64,000 nucleotides of DNA from Flavobacterium johnsoniae UW101. Its GTDB lineage: Bacteria; Bacteroidota; Bacteroidia; Flavobacteriales; Flavobacteriaceae. Shown here piece after piece: positions 34,480-44,600 of the stretch. Each line of letters begins with the position of its first letter. Position 1 is the stretch's first letter. The notes beneath the pieces are model-generated. The model was not told the DNA's origin, searched no databases, and was given only the letters and a program-made list of their open reading frames with translations. Position numbers and translations under genes: made by a program. The DNA lies in assembly GCF_000016645.1 (NCBI RefSeq), contig NC_009441.1:1054001-1118000 (forward strand), in the 5' to 3' direction.

Positions 34480-35283
34480 ATGAAACTTTCCCGGGTCCTT
34501 TTTTTGTTTATTATTTACAATTTAGCGGCACAGCAAAAACCAATCGAAACCGTATATTTTGATTTCGACAAATACAATCTTACTGAATCGCAGAGCAAAG
34601 TTGTAAATAATTTTATAAAATCGATAGACACGGCAAAAGTTGAATCTATACAAATTTACGGTTACTGTGATGACCGCGGCACTGACGATTATAATTTTCG
34701 TTTGTCTCACGACCGGGTTAATACGATACAAAATTTATTAGTTTCATCAGGGTTTAAGGAAAGTAAAATTGTTATTCTTGAAGGAAAAGGCCGTGTTGTG
34801 GTAAGGCCTGATACAGTCGAAAATCTTTATGAAACCCGATTACGAAACAGACGCGTTGATTTGATTGTGGTAAAACGCAACAGTTTTGGAAAAGATATTT
34901 ACTCTTCTTTTAAAGACAAATTAAAGGTTGGCGACAAAATATATCTTGAAAGCATTTTGTTTGATATGGGAAGTGCCAGACTCACTCATAATTCGAAAAG
35001 GGAACTGGATAAAATTGCACTGACTCTTTTAAAGCAAAAAAACATACAATTTGAAATACGCGGCCACGTTTGCTGCACTCCTGAAATTTACAGTGACGGA
35101 ATTGATAAAGACACTAAAGAAAGAAGGCTTTCGTGGAACCGTGCAAAAAACGTTTTTAATTATCTGAGTTCTAAAAAAGTTTCTAAAAACAGAATGCGGT
35201 ATCAAGGCTGCGGCAATAAATTTCCTCTAAGAATGGGCGATAATTACGATCGGCGGGTTGAGTTTTTGATCACGAAAATCTAA
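34480..35283 (+). CDS. Protein with two tandem OmpA-like (peptidoglycan-binding) domains
   Basis: A 267-aa exported protein. After the signal peptide (to about AAQ at residue 18) come two OmpA C-terminal-type domains. The first has VYFDFDKYNLTESQ and GYCDDRGTDDYNFRLSHDRV, ending RNRRVDLIVV near 127. The second has ILFDMGSARLTHNSKREL, GHVCCTPEIY and NYDRRVEFLI. There is no barrel, so it is a soluble or loosely anchored peptidoglycan binder. The second copy is degenerate in the TD.xG motif. Confidence 0.85.
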   Translation: MKLSRVLFLFIIYNLAAQQKPIETVYFDFDKYNLTESQSKVVNNFIKSIDTAKVESIQIYGYCDDRGTDDYNFRLSHDRVNTIQNLLVSSGFKESKIVILEGKGRVVVRPDTVENLYETRLRNRRVDLIVVKRNSFGKDIYSSFKDKLKVGDKIYLESILFDMGSARLTHNSKRELDKIALTLLKQKNIQFEIRGHVCCTPEIYSDGIDKDTKERRLSWNRAKNVFNYLSSKKVSKNRMRYQGCGNKFPLRMGDNYDRRVEFLITKI

Positions 35284-35460
35284 ACCATTATTCTAATTAT
35301 ATTGAGATTTTCATATTCTATTTTTCCTTAACCAATACTTCAAACAATAGTTATTACTTGGCTGTATTTAAATGTTTTATATATAAAAAATAAAGCAAAA
35401 TTAAAAAGTACAAAATTACTTATTGCAACATTGTTGCTCAATATAAAAACCCTTAAAATT

Positions 35461-35496
35461 AAAAATCCCGATCGCATTTTACGATCGGGATTTTTT
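35461..35496. terminator. Bidirectional Rho-independent terminator
   Basis: AAAAATCCCGATCG / CGATCGGGATTTTTT forms a strong hairpin between the rightward OmpA-like gene and the leftward DUF1579 gene. Confidence 0.9.
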
Positions 35497-35518
35497 AATT
35501 TTTCTAGTAAACAGCACA

Positions 35519-36160
35519 TCATTTTTTCTTCATGATAATTTCCATGCTTTTATATTCTGTTCCGTTTTTAGTGTCGAACATTTCCATTTTTCGAGTTGTG
35601 GGATCAACAATAGTATAAACTTCTCTGTAAGGTGTTTTCTTACCGTTTAACGGGTTAACCATTTCGCCTTTTAGTTCCATGCTTTTGGTTTTCTCATCGT
35701 ATTTTCCCATTGCCACCATCATTCCGGTTCCCATATTATCTATAAAGGTTGTCGTGTATTCCTGACTGGCATTGTTGTAGGCTAAAGTACTTTTGCCTTC
35801 AAACGGCTGTCCCATCATGGTTCCTTTATAATCAGCTTCCTGATAGCGTCCGCCCAAAATCATTCTAACAACTGCTATTGAAGCTGCTTTTTCTGATTTT
35901 CCGTTTGGTTCAGACCAAAAAGTCATATCGCAGTTCCAGGTTCCCACTTCGTCTGCCATCATTTTGTGCGGGTTTCCCGGAGTTGCATAAGCCTGCCAGG
36001 CTTTCATTTGTGCCGCCGAGTCTAAGACTGGTTCTGCTTCAGCTTGTTCTGTTTTTACAGTATCTGAATCTTTTTCTGTTATTGTTTCTGTCTTTATTTC
36101 TTTTTTACAAGAAACAAAACACATTGCAAACAGTACTAATGCTGTGGTTAATTTTTTCAT
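35519..36160 (-). CDS. DUF1579 domain lipoprotein
   Basis: A 213-aa protein with lipobox CFVSCKKE (Cys about residue 18), an acidic linker and a lipocalin-like DUF1579 domain (VGTWNCDMTFWSEPNGK, MILGGRYQEADYKGTMMGQPFEG, GMMVAMGKYDEKTKSM). Function is unknown, although the fold suggests binding of a hydrophobic ligand. It is a single leftward gene that uses the terminator at 35461-35496. Confidence 0.85.
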   Translation of the reverse strand: MKKLTTALVLFAMCFVSCKKEIKTETITEKDSDTVKTEQAEAEPVLDSAAQMKAWQAYATPGNPHKMMADEVGTWNCDMTFWSEPNGKSEKAASIAVVRMILGGRYQEADYKGTMMGQPFEGKSTLAYNNASQEYTTTFIDNMGTGMMVAMGKYDEKTKSMELKGEMVNPLNGKKTPYREVYTIVDPTTRKMEMFDTKNGTEYKSMEIIMKKK

Positions 36161-36240
36161 AAGTCTTTGTTTTTATGTTTGTTATAAAAACAAAAGTAAG
36201 AAATATATTAACCACAATAACTTAACTTAAGTTTAGAAAA

Positions 36241-37209
36241 TTATCGCTTGTCTATTTTTACTGATTTTATAATTGCTTCGAGATCGAGCATTAGATCGCG
36301 TTCCTGATTTGAGGGAGAATAGCAAAATCCTTCAATTACCAGGATTCGGTTATAAAGAGGATCAACAATAGCGTAATTAATAAAAGGACCGGCCATAAAA
36401 TCATTTTTCAGCTCCCATGTACCTTTGGTCTCAAAAGCTTCTTTATCGTCTAAATGAGTGGCAGAAAAATAAGGCGCGTAAGCTTCGCCGGTAATCATGG
36501 GTGTGTTTGGTTCACGCCCTTTAATATAACGGCCAACAGAATCTCTCATTTTGATAATATTGCCCACTACATTGCCCTTTGTTTTAAAATTGTGCAATGG
36601 AATTTGGTATATCAACAAACTGGTGTTGCCGCTAATAATGTCTTTTTTTAGCCAGATAAAATTTTTCTTATGCAAGACATATTCGTATCCTGTTGGAATT
36701 TGAATATCGATGTGAAATTTGTTTTTTATAACAGCAGGATTTAAAAGTGATTTGCTGTTGTCTTCCTGAATTTTTTCGATTTCGGCATCACGGATCATTT
36801 TGATAATCTGTGCCGAATTTAATTCGATACTGCAGATAATATCGTCTATAGATTTTCCGTAAATGCGAAACGTGTTGTGAGGTAAAGCTTTACTGTGGGT
36901 AATTTCAAACTTTTCGTTTGCTGTTTTTTTTACTACAATAATGCTTCGGCTGTCGGTTACAAATCCTTCCAGAAGTTTGGCAGGATATTGATTAATTGTA
37001 AAGAGTGGTTCTTCCTGAGTTAGACCTAAAACAGGAGAGGCAAATTTATTTCGGATGGTATCACCAACTTCTCCATACCATAATTGATCGTCGATAATTA
37101 TGGAAATGGTATTTGTTTTTCCGGAAACGGGCTGCGACTGCTTGTCTGATTTTAAACAAGAAATCAACAGAAACGGAAGTATTAGAAATAAAAAATGGGT
37201 TTTATTCAT
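36241..37209 (-). CDS. DUF4837 family lipoprotein
   Basis: A 322-aa protein with lipobox LLISCLKS (Cys about residue 18). The body matches the DUF4837 pattern (IIIDDQLWYGEVGDTIR, a middle coiled segment, FHIDIQIPTGYEYVLHKKNFIWLKKD, ending in KGTWELKNDFMAGPFINYAI). Function is unknown. It follows the lytic transglycosylase gene by 48 bp, so the pair may act on the cell wall together. Confidence 0.8.
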   Translation of the reverse strand: MNKTHFLFLILPFLLISCLKSDKQSQPVSGKTNTISIIIDDQLWYGEVGDTIRNKFASPVLGLTQEEPLFTINQYPAKLLEGFVTDSRSIIVVKKTANEKFEITHSKALPHNTFRIYGKSIDDIICSIELNSAQIIKMIRDAEIEKIQEDNSKSLLNPAVIKNKFHIDIQIPTGYEYVLHKKNFIWLKKDIISGNTSLLIYQIPLHNFKTKGNVVGNIIKMRDSVGRYIKGREPNTPMITGEAYAPYFSATHLDDKEAFETKGTWELKNDFMAGPFINYAIVDPLYNRILVIEGFCYSPSNQERDLMLDLEAIIKSVKIDKR

Positions 37210-37257
37210 TTTTTTGATTTAATGAAATAAAACCCAAATTTAAATAAGATTTTTTTA

Positions 37258-39090
37258 TTATCCGTTTATTTTAAGTTTCATTCCCGGTTTAATATCTTCA
37301 TCTTTAATACCATTCCATTTTTTAATATCTGAAATTGTTACTCCAGGATATTTTTTAGAAATACTGTACAAAGAATCACCTTTTTTTACGTAATAATCTT
37401 CGCTTGCACTTTTAGCCGATGGAGCTTTTTTCTTGAAAGCGTCTACAGAGTTTGAAGCAATCGCTGTTGTAACAGGCTCTTGAATCTCTGTAACAATTTT
37501 AGAAACTACTAATGTTTTTCCTAAACCAATATTATTAGACGTAAGATCATTTAATTCTTTTAAGTCCGCAATAGTCGTACCGAATTTTTTAGCAATGCTT
37601 CCTAAATTGTCTCCGGCAGCAACAACGTACTCTACAGTTTGAATTGAAACTTTATCTTTATCATCGTTAGAAGCAATTGCTTCTTCTGTATTTTTCTCGA
37701 TTGCAGGTATAGATTTAGGTTCTTTAACCACTTTTGCCGAGGCATCTATATCTGATTTAATTTTTAGGGTTCTTCCTAATGCGATTGCATTTGTTTTAAG
37801 ATTATTCCATTTTTTTAAATCTGAAATATTTACATTGTACTTATCTGCAATCGTTCCTAAGTTGTCTCCTTTTCTAACTTTATAAAACTGAATGTCTTTT
37901 GAAGATTCTACAGCTTCTCTAACTGATTTCCCTTTTGGAGCAATTTTAGCTGCTAAACGGGTTGGAATTGTTTTAACCAGAGATTCATGTTCTACATAAG
38001 CATAAATTTTATCTTCGTTTGAAACAAAAGCTGCAATTTTATCTTTTGGCAGACGAAGGAAATTCATTTCTCCATGATAAGCCGGGACTATATTCAGTTT
38101 GTAAGATGGATTTAAAAGCTGCAGCTGCGATTGCGGCATATCTAATAAATCTGCTAACTGCTTAAATGAGATTTGATTTTTGATTCCAACAGTGTCTGTT
38201 TCAAAGTTTTTAACCACTGCTCTTTCCGGATTGATTCCGTGCTCTTTGTGGTATTCAAAAAGGTACATAGTAGCATAAAATGCCGGAACGTATCCTTGTG
38301 TTTCTTTTGGAAGATAATTACGAATATCCCAGTATCCTGTTTTACCTCCGGAACGGCGGATTGCTTTTGTAACGTTTCCTGGTCCTGAATTGTAAGATGC
38401 TAAAACTAATTCCCAGTCGTTAAAAACGCTGAACATTCTGGTCATGTAATCTGAGCATGCTGCAGTAGCTTTAAGAGGGTCGCTTCTTTCATCGATATAA
38501 GAATCGATTTTTAAAGCGTATTGTTTTCCGGTTCCGTACATAAACTGCCAAAGTCCCGTGGCGCCCATTTTAGAAACTGCTTTAGGGTTTAAAGCAGATT
38601 CTACAACGGCTAAATATTTTATTTCCAATGGGATTTTTTCTTTAGCGAAAGTTTCCTCGAATATTGGAAAGTAGTATTCTGATAAAGCCATTAATCGAGA
38701 AAACGATTTTTTACGATTCTTAAGGAATGACTTTATTATATTTTCTAATCCTTGATTGTATTCTATCTCAAAAGGAGATTTAGCATTCATTGCTGCCAAA
38801 CGCTGTTTTAAAAGTTCAGTTGGCAGTTCTTCGTCTACTGTCACATCCTTATTAATGGTTTGAATATCTTTTGTCAAATCATCGTAGATGTCTAAGCTTA
38901 CTAACTCATTCATCCAAAGACTGTCTACTCTTGAAGCAAGATCGTCTTTTTTGAATGTGCTTTTAATAGAATCTAAATAGGACAACTTTACTTCTGGCTT
39001 TATTTCCTTTGCATGTTCTGAAGTTTCCTGCGCAAACATCGACATTGAAAACAAAGCGGCAACCACTAAGGAGATTTTCTTTACAATCAT
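37258..39090 (-). CDS. Membrane-bound lytic murein transglycosylase D-like protein with three LysM domains
   Basis: A 610-aa exported muramidase that cleaves peptidoglycan to anhydro-muropeptides. After the signal peptide (MIVKKISLVVAALFSMSMFAQ) comes an SLT domain with the catalytic Glu in YLAVVESALNPKAVSKMGA near residue 170 and GLWQFMYGTGKQYAL. Three LysM modules follow (FYKVRKGDNLGTIADKYN, YVVAAGDNLGSIAKKFG, YYVKKGDSLYSISKKY). The frame is open 19 codons further up, but the ATG at 39090 gives the proper signal peptide. Confidence 0.93.
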   Translation of the reverse strand: MIVKKISLVVAALFSMSMFAQETSEHAKEIKPEVKLSYLDSIKSTFKKDDLASRVDSLWMNELVSLDIYDDLTKDIQTINKDVTVDEELPTELLKQRLAAMNAKSPFEIEYNQGLENIIKSFLKNRKKSFSRLMALSEYYFPIFEETFAKEKIPLEIKYLAVVESALNPKAVSKMGATGLWQFMYGTGKQYALKIDSYIDERSDPLKATAACSDYMTRMFSVFNDWELVLASYNSGPGNVTKAIRRSGGKTGYWDIRNYLPKETQGYVPAFYATMYLFEYHKEHGINPERAVVKNFETDTVGIKNQISFKQLADLLDMPQSQLQLLNPSYKLNIVPAYHGEMNFLRLPKDKIAAFVSNEDKIYAYVEHESLVKTIPTRLAAKIAPKGKSVREAVESSKDIQFYKVRKGDNLGTIADKYNVNISDLKKWNNLKTNAIALGRTLKIKSDIDASAKVVKEPKSIPAIEKNTEEAIASNDDKDKVSIQTVEYVVAAGDNLGSIAKKFGTTIADLKELNDLTSNNIGLGKTLVVSKIVTEIQEPVTTAIASNSVDAFKKKAPSAKSASEDYYVKKGDSLYSISKKYPGVTISDIKKWNGIKDEDIKPGMKLKING

Positions 39091-39200
39091 ATAACATTTT
39101 TTTAAAATTCTATAATTCAACCAATTATAGGACTTGTATTTTTGCAAACTTAAAGAGTTTATGCATTAAAAATATGCAAAAAAATGTTAATTGTGATATT

Positions 39201-40388
39201 TTAGTCTAAAATCGCAGCGATTCCAGGTAAAATTCTTCCTTCTAACATTTCAAGCATTGCCCCGCCGCCAGTTGATACATAACTCATTTTATCTTCAAAT
39301 CCGAACTGTTTTACTGCTGCAACAGAATCACCTCCTCCTACTAGAGAAAATGCTCCGTTTTTAGTTGCTTCTGCAATAAAATCACCTAAAGCGATAGTTC
39401 CTTTTGAGAAAGTTTCCATTTCAAAAACTCCTAATGGACCATTCCAAAGAATTGTTTTTGACTCTAAAATAACTTTTTTGAAGTTCTCTAAAGATTTTGG
39501 ACCTGCATCAAGACCCTGCCATCCATCAGGAATTGCAGTTACGTCTACAATTTGTGTATTTGCTGTATTTGAAAAATCGTCAGCAGCTACAACATCAACA
39601 GGAATGTGCACCTGTACGTTTTTCTCTTTTGCCAATCTCAAAATTTCAAGTGCTAAATCTAGTTTATCATCTTCGCAGATTGACTCACCAATTTTTCCAC
39701 CTTGTGCTTTAATGAACGTAAAAGTCATTCCACCACCAATAATCATGTGGTCTACTTTGTCTAAGATATTCTCGATAACTGTAATTTTTGAAGAAACTTT
39801 AGATCCTCCTAAAACTGCAGTAACAGGTTTTTCGCTGTTTTTAAGTACTTTGTTTAAACTGTCAATTTCTTTTGCCAATAAAGTTCCAAAACATTTATCG
39901 TTTGGAAAAAACTGTGCAATAATTGTTGTTGAAGCGTGTGCTCTGTGTGCTGTTCCAAAAGCATCATTCACATAGATATCTCCAAGTGAAGCTAATTCTT
40001 TGGCAAAAGCAACATCTCCGGCTTCTTCTTCAGCATGAAAACGTAAATTTTCTAATAATAAAACTTCTCCTGGCTGCAGGTTTTTAGCTGCTGTCTGAGC
40101 TGGTTCTCCAATGCAGTTTTCAGCAAACTTAACCTGAACGCCTAAAATTTCAGAAGCTGTTTTTAAAATATGTTTCAAAGAGTATTTTTCTTCAGCACCT
40201 TTTGGTCTTCCTAAATGTGACATTAAAATTACACTTCCGCCCTGAGCTAAAATAGCATCGATAGTTGGTTTTGCAGCTTCAATACGTGTTGTATCTGTTA
40301 CATTAAAATTTTCATCTAACGGCACATTAAAATCAACACGGATAATTGCCTTTTTATTTTTAAAGTCGAAATCGTTTAGAGTTTTCAT
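39201..40388 (-). CDS. pgk: Phosphoglycerate kinase
   Basis: It transfers phosphate between 1,3-bisphosphoglycerate and ADP in glycolysis. The 395-aa protein begins [20 protein letters not shown] and carries [10 protein letters not shown] near residue 57, [14 protein letters not shown] near 155, [11 protein letters not shown] near 193 and the ATP-site region GPLGVFEM and [12 protein letters not shown]. Length is typical. A -7 box lies at 40421-40428. Confidence 0.97.
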   Translation of the reverse strand: MKTLNDFDFKNKKAIIRVDFNVPLDENFNVTDTTRIEAAKPTIDAILAQGGSVILMSHLGRPKGAEEKYSLKHILKTASEILGVQVKFAENCIGEPAQTAAKNLQPGEVLLLENLRFHAEEEAGDVAFAKELASLGDIYVNDAFGTAHRAHASTTIIAQFFPNDKCFGTLLAKEIDSLNKVLKNSEKPVTAVLGGSKVSSKITVIENILDKVDHMIIGGGMTFTFIKAQGGKIGESICEDDKLDLALEILRLAKEKNVQVHIPVDVVAADDFSNTANTQIVDVTAIPDGWQGLDAGPKSLENFKKVILESKTILWNGPLGVFEMETFSKGTIALGDFIAEATKNGAFSLVGGGDSVAAVKQFGFEDKMSYVSTGGGAMLEMLEGRILPGIAAILD

Positions 40389-40420
40389 TTGATAATTTTT
40401 TAGTTTTTTTGAAAGAAAAA

Positions 40421-40428
40421 CAAATATA
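40421..40428 (-). promoter_or_regulatory. Putative -7 box of pgk
   Basis: CAAATATA on the plus strand reads TATATTTG on the minus strand, 32 bp upstream of the pgk start. Confidence 0.5.
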
Positions 40429-40557
40429 GGACATTTCGGCTTGTGTTAAATTCGAAAAAAACGAAAAATAGTGCATCATTACAACGAAAACGATGTAAAC
40501 ACTGAAAAAAAACAAAAATTTAGGAAATAAAGAAAAAAATCGATCTTCTTTAAAATA

Positions 40558-40593
40558 TAAAAACTTACTGTATTTGATTTACAGTAAGTTTTT
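40558..40593 (-). terminator. Rho-independent terminator of the spr operon
   Basis: AAAACTTACTGTA / TACAGTAAGTTTTT forms a hairpin with a U-run on the minus strand, beginning 12 bp after the sprF stop codon. Confidence 0.85.
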
Positions 40594-40604
40594 AATTGTA
40601 ATTA

Positions 40605-41579
40605 TTAATCGTGAACCGGGCTTTGCGTACAAGGACAGTTACTAATCGATTGTAAGAAATCAAATCCAATAGTTACGACATGCGTACCTGTATTGTAGGC
40701 TCCCAAATCGTTAAACATAACCTGATATGAATATCCAAAATAGAATTTAGATTTCATGAAACCAGCCATTGGCCCAACTGATAAAGGTTTTGGAAACTGG
40801 TCGTTTAGGAAACGATACGAAACTCCAATCCAATAGTAATCTTCGTAACGATTGTATCTTCTGTATTTGAAGTTAAAATCGGTAGTAGAACGTTTATCAC
40901 TCGCAAAATACTGGTAGTAAATAGATGGTTCATATTCGATACGTCTGTTTTCAGCATCTTTGAAAATCATACCTGTATAAACCTGATAGTTTGAAAGCAG
41001 GTCTGGCTCAACTCCGCGGTATTTGTTTGTGTTTTTCTTTAAAACGTTATTTGCGTTAAAACTGATATAGAAGTTTTTGTTACGATACAAAGCACTAATA
41101 TCAAAGTTATTATTTGTTGTATAACGATTGTCTGTTACAGACGGATCCAGAATTGGGTGTTCGATTGTGTTGTTAAACTCATCGATATCAATTCTAAATG
41201 TATTAAAGTTATACGAAAGACCAAATGACAAATACTGCTCACCGTAATAATCTAAAATAAGGTGGTGTGCAAAAGAGACTTTGGCTCCTGTTTGTTTAGT
41301 ATATCCATTTTTATCATTGTACATAGAGATACCAACACCTGAACGATCCAGGATTCTAAAATCGGCATAAAGAGACTGGTTTTGCGGTGCATCTTTAATT
41401 CCGACCCATTGTGTTAATCCATTGGCTCTAATACGAAGGTTATCTCCAATACCTGCATAAGCAGGAGAAAGTACAAAAGGGTTATCAGCTAAATACTGAG
41501 TAAACACCGGTAGGTTTAACTCTTGGCTGTAACTTGTTGTTACAGCCATGAGTACTAAGGATAAAATAAACTTTTTCAT
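40605..41579 (-). CDS. sprF: PorP/SprF family outer-membrane protein required for SprB export
   Basis: A 324-aa protein with signal peptide (MKKFILSLVLMAVTTSYSQ) and the PorP/SprF barrel pattern: LPVFTQYLADNPFVLSPAYAG near the start, LRIRANGLTQWVGIKDAPQ, and a C-terminus with FYFGYSYQVMFNDLGAYNTGTHVVTIG. In F. johnsoniae, SprF is needed for type IX secretion of SprB, which uses a type B C-terminal signal. It lies 43 bp after sprB. The frame extends 32 codons upstream, but the ATG at 41579 yields the signal peptide. Confidence 0.92.
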   Translation of the reverse strand: MKKFILSLVLMAVTTSYSQELNLPVFTQYLADNPFVLSPAYAGIGDNLRIRANGLTQWVGIKDAPQNQSLYADFRILDRSGVGISMYNDKNGYTKQTGAKVSFAHHLILDYYGEQYLSFGLSYNFNTFRIDIDEFNNTIEHPILDPSVTDNRYTTNNNFDISALYRNKNFYISFNANNVLKKNTNKYRGVEPDLLSNYQVYTGMIFKDAENRRIEYEPSIYYQYFASDKRSTTDFNFKYRRYNRYEDYYWIGVSYRFLNDQFPKPLSVGPMAGFMKSKFYFGYSYQVMFNDLGAYNTGTHVVTIGFDFLQSISNCPCTQSPVHD

Positions 41580-41622
41580 TGTAATAATTTTTTTAGATAA
41601 CATCATAGGGGCTATTATTTTG

Positions 41623-44600
41623 TTATCTGTATAAAGTGAAATGTCCAACAAACTCTCTTCCATCATTCTCGTCATTTAGTTTAAGAACATACCAGTAATC
41701 ACCAGAAGGTAATTCCTCGCCATTGTATCTACCATCCCATTTTTGACCGTAAGTGTATTTCGCAATTACACGACCGTATCTGTCGAAGATAGAGAACTTA
41801 AGGTGGTTGTAAATGTTTGTACATCCAGGACCCCAAGTATCGTTAACTCCATCACCATTTGGTGTAAAGTAGTTGTCAAGACAAACGTCTACGTACTCGA
41901 TGTAATAATCTTTCGTATCTGTACATCCGTTTTTGTCTCTAACTGTGATCGTATAAGTACCTGTTTTGTAAATTTTGAATTTAGTTTCTGAACTAAAGTT
42001 TACACCGTCGATACTGTATACATATTCACCTCCGCCGCCTACAGCTGAAGCTGTAATTACGTTCCAAACACCTTTTTCTTCGGTTAATGTTAATTGTAAT
42101 GGAGCGTATCCAATAATGTTGAAATCAACATCTGCTGTACAGCCATTAGTATGTCTTACTCTAATAGTGTGATCTCCGGCAGGAATATTAGTGAAAATGT
42201 TTCCTGGCTGGATAGTACCGCCATCAAGAGAGTAATCAATATCTGCAGGGTTATTGCTTGGATCAATTGTAATCACCACCATATTAGACTGTGCATTGTT
42301 AACACAATCGTAAGATACTGTATACTTAGGATCAAGAACAACTGATTCCGGCATATTAACTTCTACAGGATAAATACATCCGTTGCTGTCTTTAATAAAT
42401 ACTGTATGTCTTCCTCCAGATAAACCAGTGTAATCAACCGTAGTTGCAAGAACTGGATTAAATGGTCCATTGTCTTTATCTAAACTTTCAAAGTATGGAG
42501 CTGTACCACCTTGAATCTCGATTGTAAATGCACCATCTTTATCACCTTTACAAATTTCAGGAATCATAGATCCTGGTACTTCGTAAGCTGTTAAGATATT
42601 AGGCTGAACAACGTCAATTTCATAAATGATATTACATCCTGCAAGATCCTGAACGATTACAGTATATGTACCAGCTGTTAATCTTTCAAAAGTTCCACTT
42701 TCAAAGAACTGATCCAGGTTAGGTTCAATCGCATATTTAATTGTTCCTGTTCCTCCAGATGCAGTAACAACAATTTTACCATTGTTATCTCCAAAACATT
42801 TCACAGGTACTACAGTATAATCTCCAGTTAAAGCATTTTCCGGCTGACTAACAACGATAGTTGTTGAATTTGCCTCACAGTCAACACTCTTAACATGAAC
42901 TGTATAAGTTCCAGCAGGAAGATCTGCGAAAACTCCATCAGGCTGTGCCGGTCTAATTTCTGTACCTGCACCATCTAATAGTGAATATTCATAGTTTCCT
43001 AAACCACCTACAGCTTCAGCAACGATTAATGCAGTGCTTTCATCTTTACAATTAACTTTTGCATTATCTGTATTCAATTCAACTGTTAATGGAGTTACCG
43101 GAATTACTTCAAAATCATTTGATACATAGCTGATACATCCAACGTTATCTTTTACAAAGTAACGGTGTAATCCAGGAGTAACTTCAAAAGTAACTGATGA
43201 ATTAAAACTTGTTACACTATAATTAGTACCATCTTCACTATAAGTATAAGGACCTGTACCTCCTGTAACACTTAACGTAAGTCTTGCGTTAGTTAAACAA
43301 GTGATTGCTTTATCTAAAGAAAGAGTCGGTTCTATGATAGTCGGGTTAGCAATAGATATTACTGCTGACGTTGCTTCACAAGTAAATCCGTCTTTAACTG
43401 TTACAGTATAATCTCCTGCACCTAAATTTGTAAATACATTAGATGACTGTGGTCCTACAAAAACAGCTTCACCGTCTACCGTATAATTTAAAGTATACGT
43501 GTAGTTACTTCCCTGACCTCCAGTAGGAGCTGATACTGTAATTGTCGCATCTTGTCCTCCAAAACATGACAACACAGTTACGTCTGCTGCTGCTGTAAAT
43601 GTAATTGGATCCGGCTTAGTTAAGGTTATCGTTTGGATATCCATACAACCTTTGCTATCCTTAACTGTAATTGTATATGTACCTTCTCTTAAATTTTCAA
43701 ATTTATACTGATCAGAGTAATTAATTGTTCCGTAAGGTCCAACTAATTCGAATTGATAATCTCCTTCCCAGCCTCCAGTTGCAGTCGCTGTGATAGTACC
43801 ATCATCGTTACCAGATACACATGTAATTCTAGTCTGTTCAAGACTTAATGCAAGTGGTTCTAGTGGCTGCAGAATTGAGAATACAGTTTCAACTGTACAT
43901 TCTGGTGTACCTCTTAATTTAGCAACAACTTTATAATCACCTGCGATAAGATTAGAAATCCTAACTGGTCCAGCATTTGTTGTACTTTCAGTTATATCTG
44001 GCATTGGTCCAGAAATTGTATAATCAAACGGTCCTGCTTTATCTGTTGGATTTGGCAGATTGTCAATGAAAGTTAAATCTACACTTCCATTAGTTGCGCC
44101 ATAACAAATTTCTGCATTAACAGCTGCCGCTACAATATTAAATGTATTTGGATTAATTACATTATGGAATTGTCTCAACATACAATTTGTTACTCTATTT
44201 TCAACAGTTATAAAATAACTTCCAATACCTAAATCTGTGAAAGTTCCAGTTGTATTGGTTTGGTTGTATCCATTTCCTGTTACAGTATAATACAATGTAG
44301 GCGGTGTACCTCCTGTAGTTGTAACCGTAACCTGAATAGACTCATCAGCCACACAAGTTATTGGTGTAACTGCTATTGCCATATTATCCAAACTAATAAA
44401 TGGATCAATTGTAATTGGTGCTGTTGTAACACCACTACATCCTTTACTATCTAAAACTTTTACAGAATAACTTCCTCCAGCATAATCTGTTTCTGTATAA
44501 GAATTAGAAAGTCCTCTTTGTACAACAGTTGTACCTCTTGTAAATTCGTAAATAACATAATTATTAGATCCACCATTTACAGAATTAACTGTAATTGTAG

